From: Flaviflexus equikiangi
GTDB lineage: Bacteria > Actinomycetota > Actinomycetes > Actinomycetales > Actinomycetaceae
Length of the DNA stretch: 64,000 bases
Direction: 5' to 3'
Assembly: GCF_014069875.1 (NCBI RefSeq)
Contig: NZ_CP059676.1
Coordinates: 186,001 to 250,000, forward strand
Of the stretch, positions 63,501 to 64,000 are shown in pieces; the stretch's first letter is position 1; every line of letters begins with the position of its first letter. The notes under the pieces are model-generated. The model saw nothing but the letters and a program-made list of their open reading frames with translations, made no database searches and was not told the DNA's origin. The position numbers and the translations under genes were made by a program.

Positions 63501-64000
63501 TCGTCGTGGACGGCACCGGCGTGCCAAGCCCACGCTCGGGCCTCGTCGAAGGCCCCGAGAAGGAGGTCGAGGCCGTTGTCGAGGCCGTTGTCGACCTCGC
63601 TCTCTCACGGCCCGCCGAATCGATCGGCGTCATCGCCCTCAACGCCGTTCATGCCGAACGCGTCCGGGCCGCGATCCGCTCCGTTGCGCGAACGTCATCG
63701 GCTCTCGGCGCTCTCACCGATCCGACGGTGCGCGAACCCTTCACGGTTGTCGATGCGACGTCCTCGTGGGGGCTCCGCCGTGACCACATCATTCTCACCG
63801 TCGGATTGGGCAAGACCGTGCACGGCCGGGTACTCCACTCCTTCGGCAGTCTGTCGACCGAGGCCGGAGTGGACGGGCTCGTATCCGCCCTCGAATCCCC
63901 CAGGAAGTCCCTCACCGTCGTCTCGTCGTTCGAGGCGGCCGACATCGATCGAGACAGGCTGGGCGCCCCCGGCTCCATCCTCCTCGTCGATCTTCTCGAC
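60518..64000 (+). CDS. Very large superfamily 1 helicase-like protein with degenerate motifs (partial at 3' end)
   Basis: 1161 codons to the window edge, no stop, GTG start overlapping the hydrolase stop. The layout follows COG1112-type (DUF4011-like) SF1 helicases, but each motif is changed. The Walker A position reads SVFIDATPGTDPRRVLASI near residue 372 (GTDPR instead of GTGKS). Motif II is VVILDGIDSIELAQLVPSLL near 905 (DGIDS for DEASQ). Later regions match the helicase C lobe: SIGVIALNAVHAERVRAAI near 1035, then RRDHIILTVGLGKTVHGRV. There WGLR replaces the QGDE-like motif V and SALESPR the ARTRA-like motif VI. Residues 500-900 are largely helical. Presumably unable to hydrolyse ATP; role unknown. 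Confidence 0.75.
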   Translation, partial: MSPISFFRKKHTQEPAEQSAPSPQSPPEPEVDVREPVTRDDEPNWDINHVNGVTVTTGEEAEAAYAAITEAFASWRSSLAEQTGDIILSASEPDVVDLSHIHPTGAAGFYAGSPTPLTSLFREADALSTARTKINALLAKQRGLEEAYGSAPISLIHGTLTWSEIRPGQKHSPDIDGDIEVELGAAFDETGQISLEELERVEPTGPQIIEVVEPALRRSVHIATSTASDPVLTLGDETDISSAVLGGLRRYGAPTEAVEEVRSLAHNPQTQDAALSRLRELARVYLPGCVYEGSTLLALASSPSAILHDDLVTMEPQVRASTLLADLVLNRPSENEIPTNPLDRSPQAERGAGQLDVAELDIVDAVAGGTSVFIDATPGTDPRRVLASIAADNAASQKPVLYVYGSASAQRSFTAQLERLGLGEALADFSKLSEVPLRLRTGMRLKSPVIDGEAVTERNAQLEADREQLTAFMTALHETSPKWGVSAYQLLTRIVDMSLEEGGSVTKIRLHETVVGALSDESARHEAAAKLDEALRLDQRASEADPWAGSTITSTEKAVAIHDRVTHLADISVPALMDQVQRVAAETGLRKADSLETWASQLDLLTDVAETLDTFRPHIYERSVADMIIATASNEWRGKHGSTMSMSERRRLKKEARDMVRPGQDVSDLHAALSQVQRERETWRLHAEPGSWPTIPEGMGALRSTMSDVQAEVAELAEVLPDGSELSAMSLLDLRKRCQALARESGDLADLPKRNTLRAEIEELGLTEIFADMSARAVSPDRASSELHAAYLASVFELMFSSTPELVAGAGSQAGDLIARVVREDREHVESMPGYISRAIIATMRATITKNKDQTLEADRFLEEHGVAGLREAIARWGTILQAARPIWAMSAVAVAQYIPPMEWSDVVILDGIDSIELAQLVPSLLRGRTIVVSGRAQSRGEAVSALATSLPVASLPTHSSRHDEMTARFLADNGFSTGLAVFPTAPSRPAPRLIVVDGTGVPSPRSGLVEGPEKEVEAVVEAVVDLALSRPAESIGVIALNAVHAERVRAAIRSVARTSSALGALTDPTVREPFTVVDATSSWGLRRDHIILTVGLGKTVHGRVLHSFGSLSTEAGVDGLVSALESPRKSLTVVSSFEAADIDRDRLGAPGSILLVDLLD

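Overview
The window is a continuous stretch of high-GC, gene-dense chromosome. It reads as an actinobacterium. Markers are a stand-alone groL with tandem CIRCE elements, DUF3263 next to a LytR_C protein, DUF3027, a DtxR-type iron regulator, an MPEGHTVH-type Nei glycosylase, NlpC/P60 wall hydrolases with Ala/Pro/Val-rich spacers, CsoR copper control, many GTG starts and 1-4 bp start/stop overlaps. My best guess is the Actinomycetaceae or a nearby family, but the sequence alone does not fix the genus.

Layout. 1-3.9 kb: the end of a DsbA-like thioredoxin protein, tRNA-Thr(TGT), and a coupled operon of DUF4956 membrane protein, VTC-domain protein and a Cthe_2159-type beta-helical lipoprotein. 4.1-7.1 kb: ppc on the minus strand, divergent from a copper operon (copZ, copA, csoR) whose promoter carries two CsoR-type operators plus two further perfect inverted repeats. 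10.2-15.7 kb: a Nei-type glycosylase, a Cys-containing HTH regulator, a polytopic membrane protein and a large membrane protein ending in a complete two-domain copper nitrite reductase. 15.7-29.5 kb: housekeeping and stress genes (ung, DUF3263/LytR_C, groL, an HD-like protein, SDR and PlsC, a PhoPR-like two-component system, PspA, a TPM-domain protein, a cold-shock protein, DUF3027, manA). 29.6-38.4 kb: an NCS2 purine permease, a MarR-MFS pair, serC, dtxR, two paralogous NlpC/P60 genes with helically phased repeats upstream, a universal stress protein and tRNA-Arg(CCT). 38.4-40.05 kb: a decayed segment with a HAD pseudogene and AT-richer DNA with little coding content.

40.05-51.7 kb is an aromatic catabolic island. 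Homoprotocatechuate is cleaved by HpaD, oxidised by HpaE, processed by an FAH domain fused to an RraA-like aldolase domain, hydrated by HpaH and split by HpaI into pyruvate and succinic semialdehyde, which the divergent succinate-semialdehyde dehydrogenase oxidises. A flavin hydroxylase probably makes the diphenol, an MHS permease imports substrate, and a GntR regulator may act at a TCGTATACGA palindrome in the divergent promoter. No HpaF-type isomerase is visible.

51.7-60.5 kb holds a nucleoside deaminase, then a histidine kinase, response regulator, organophosphate-antiporter-type MFS protein, binding protein, fused ABC permease and ATPase. Together they look like an inducible sugar-phosphate or organophosphate uptake locus. 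A small metallopeptidase and a lysophospholipase-like hydrolase follow. The window ends inside a very large gene coupled to the hydrolase. It has the layout of a superfamily 1 (COG1112-like) helicase, but every nucleotide-binding motif I can locate is degenerate, so it is probably a pseudoenzyme.
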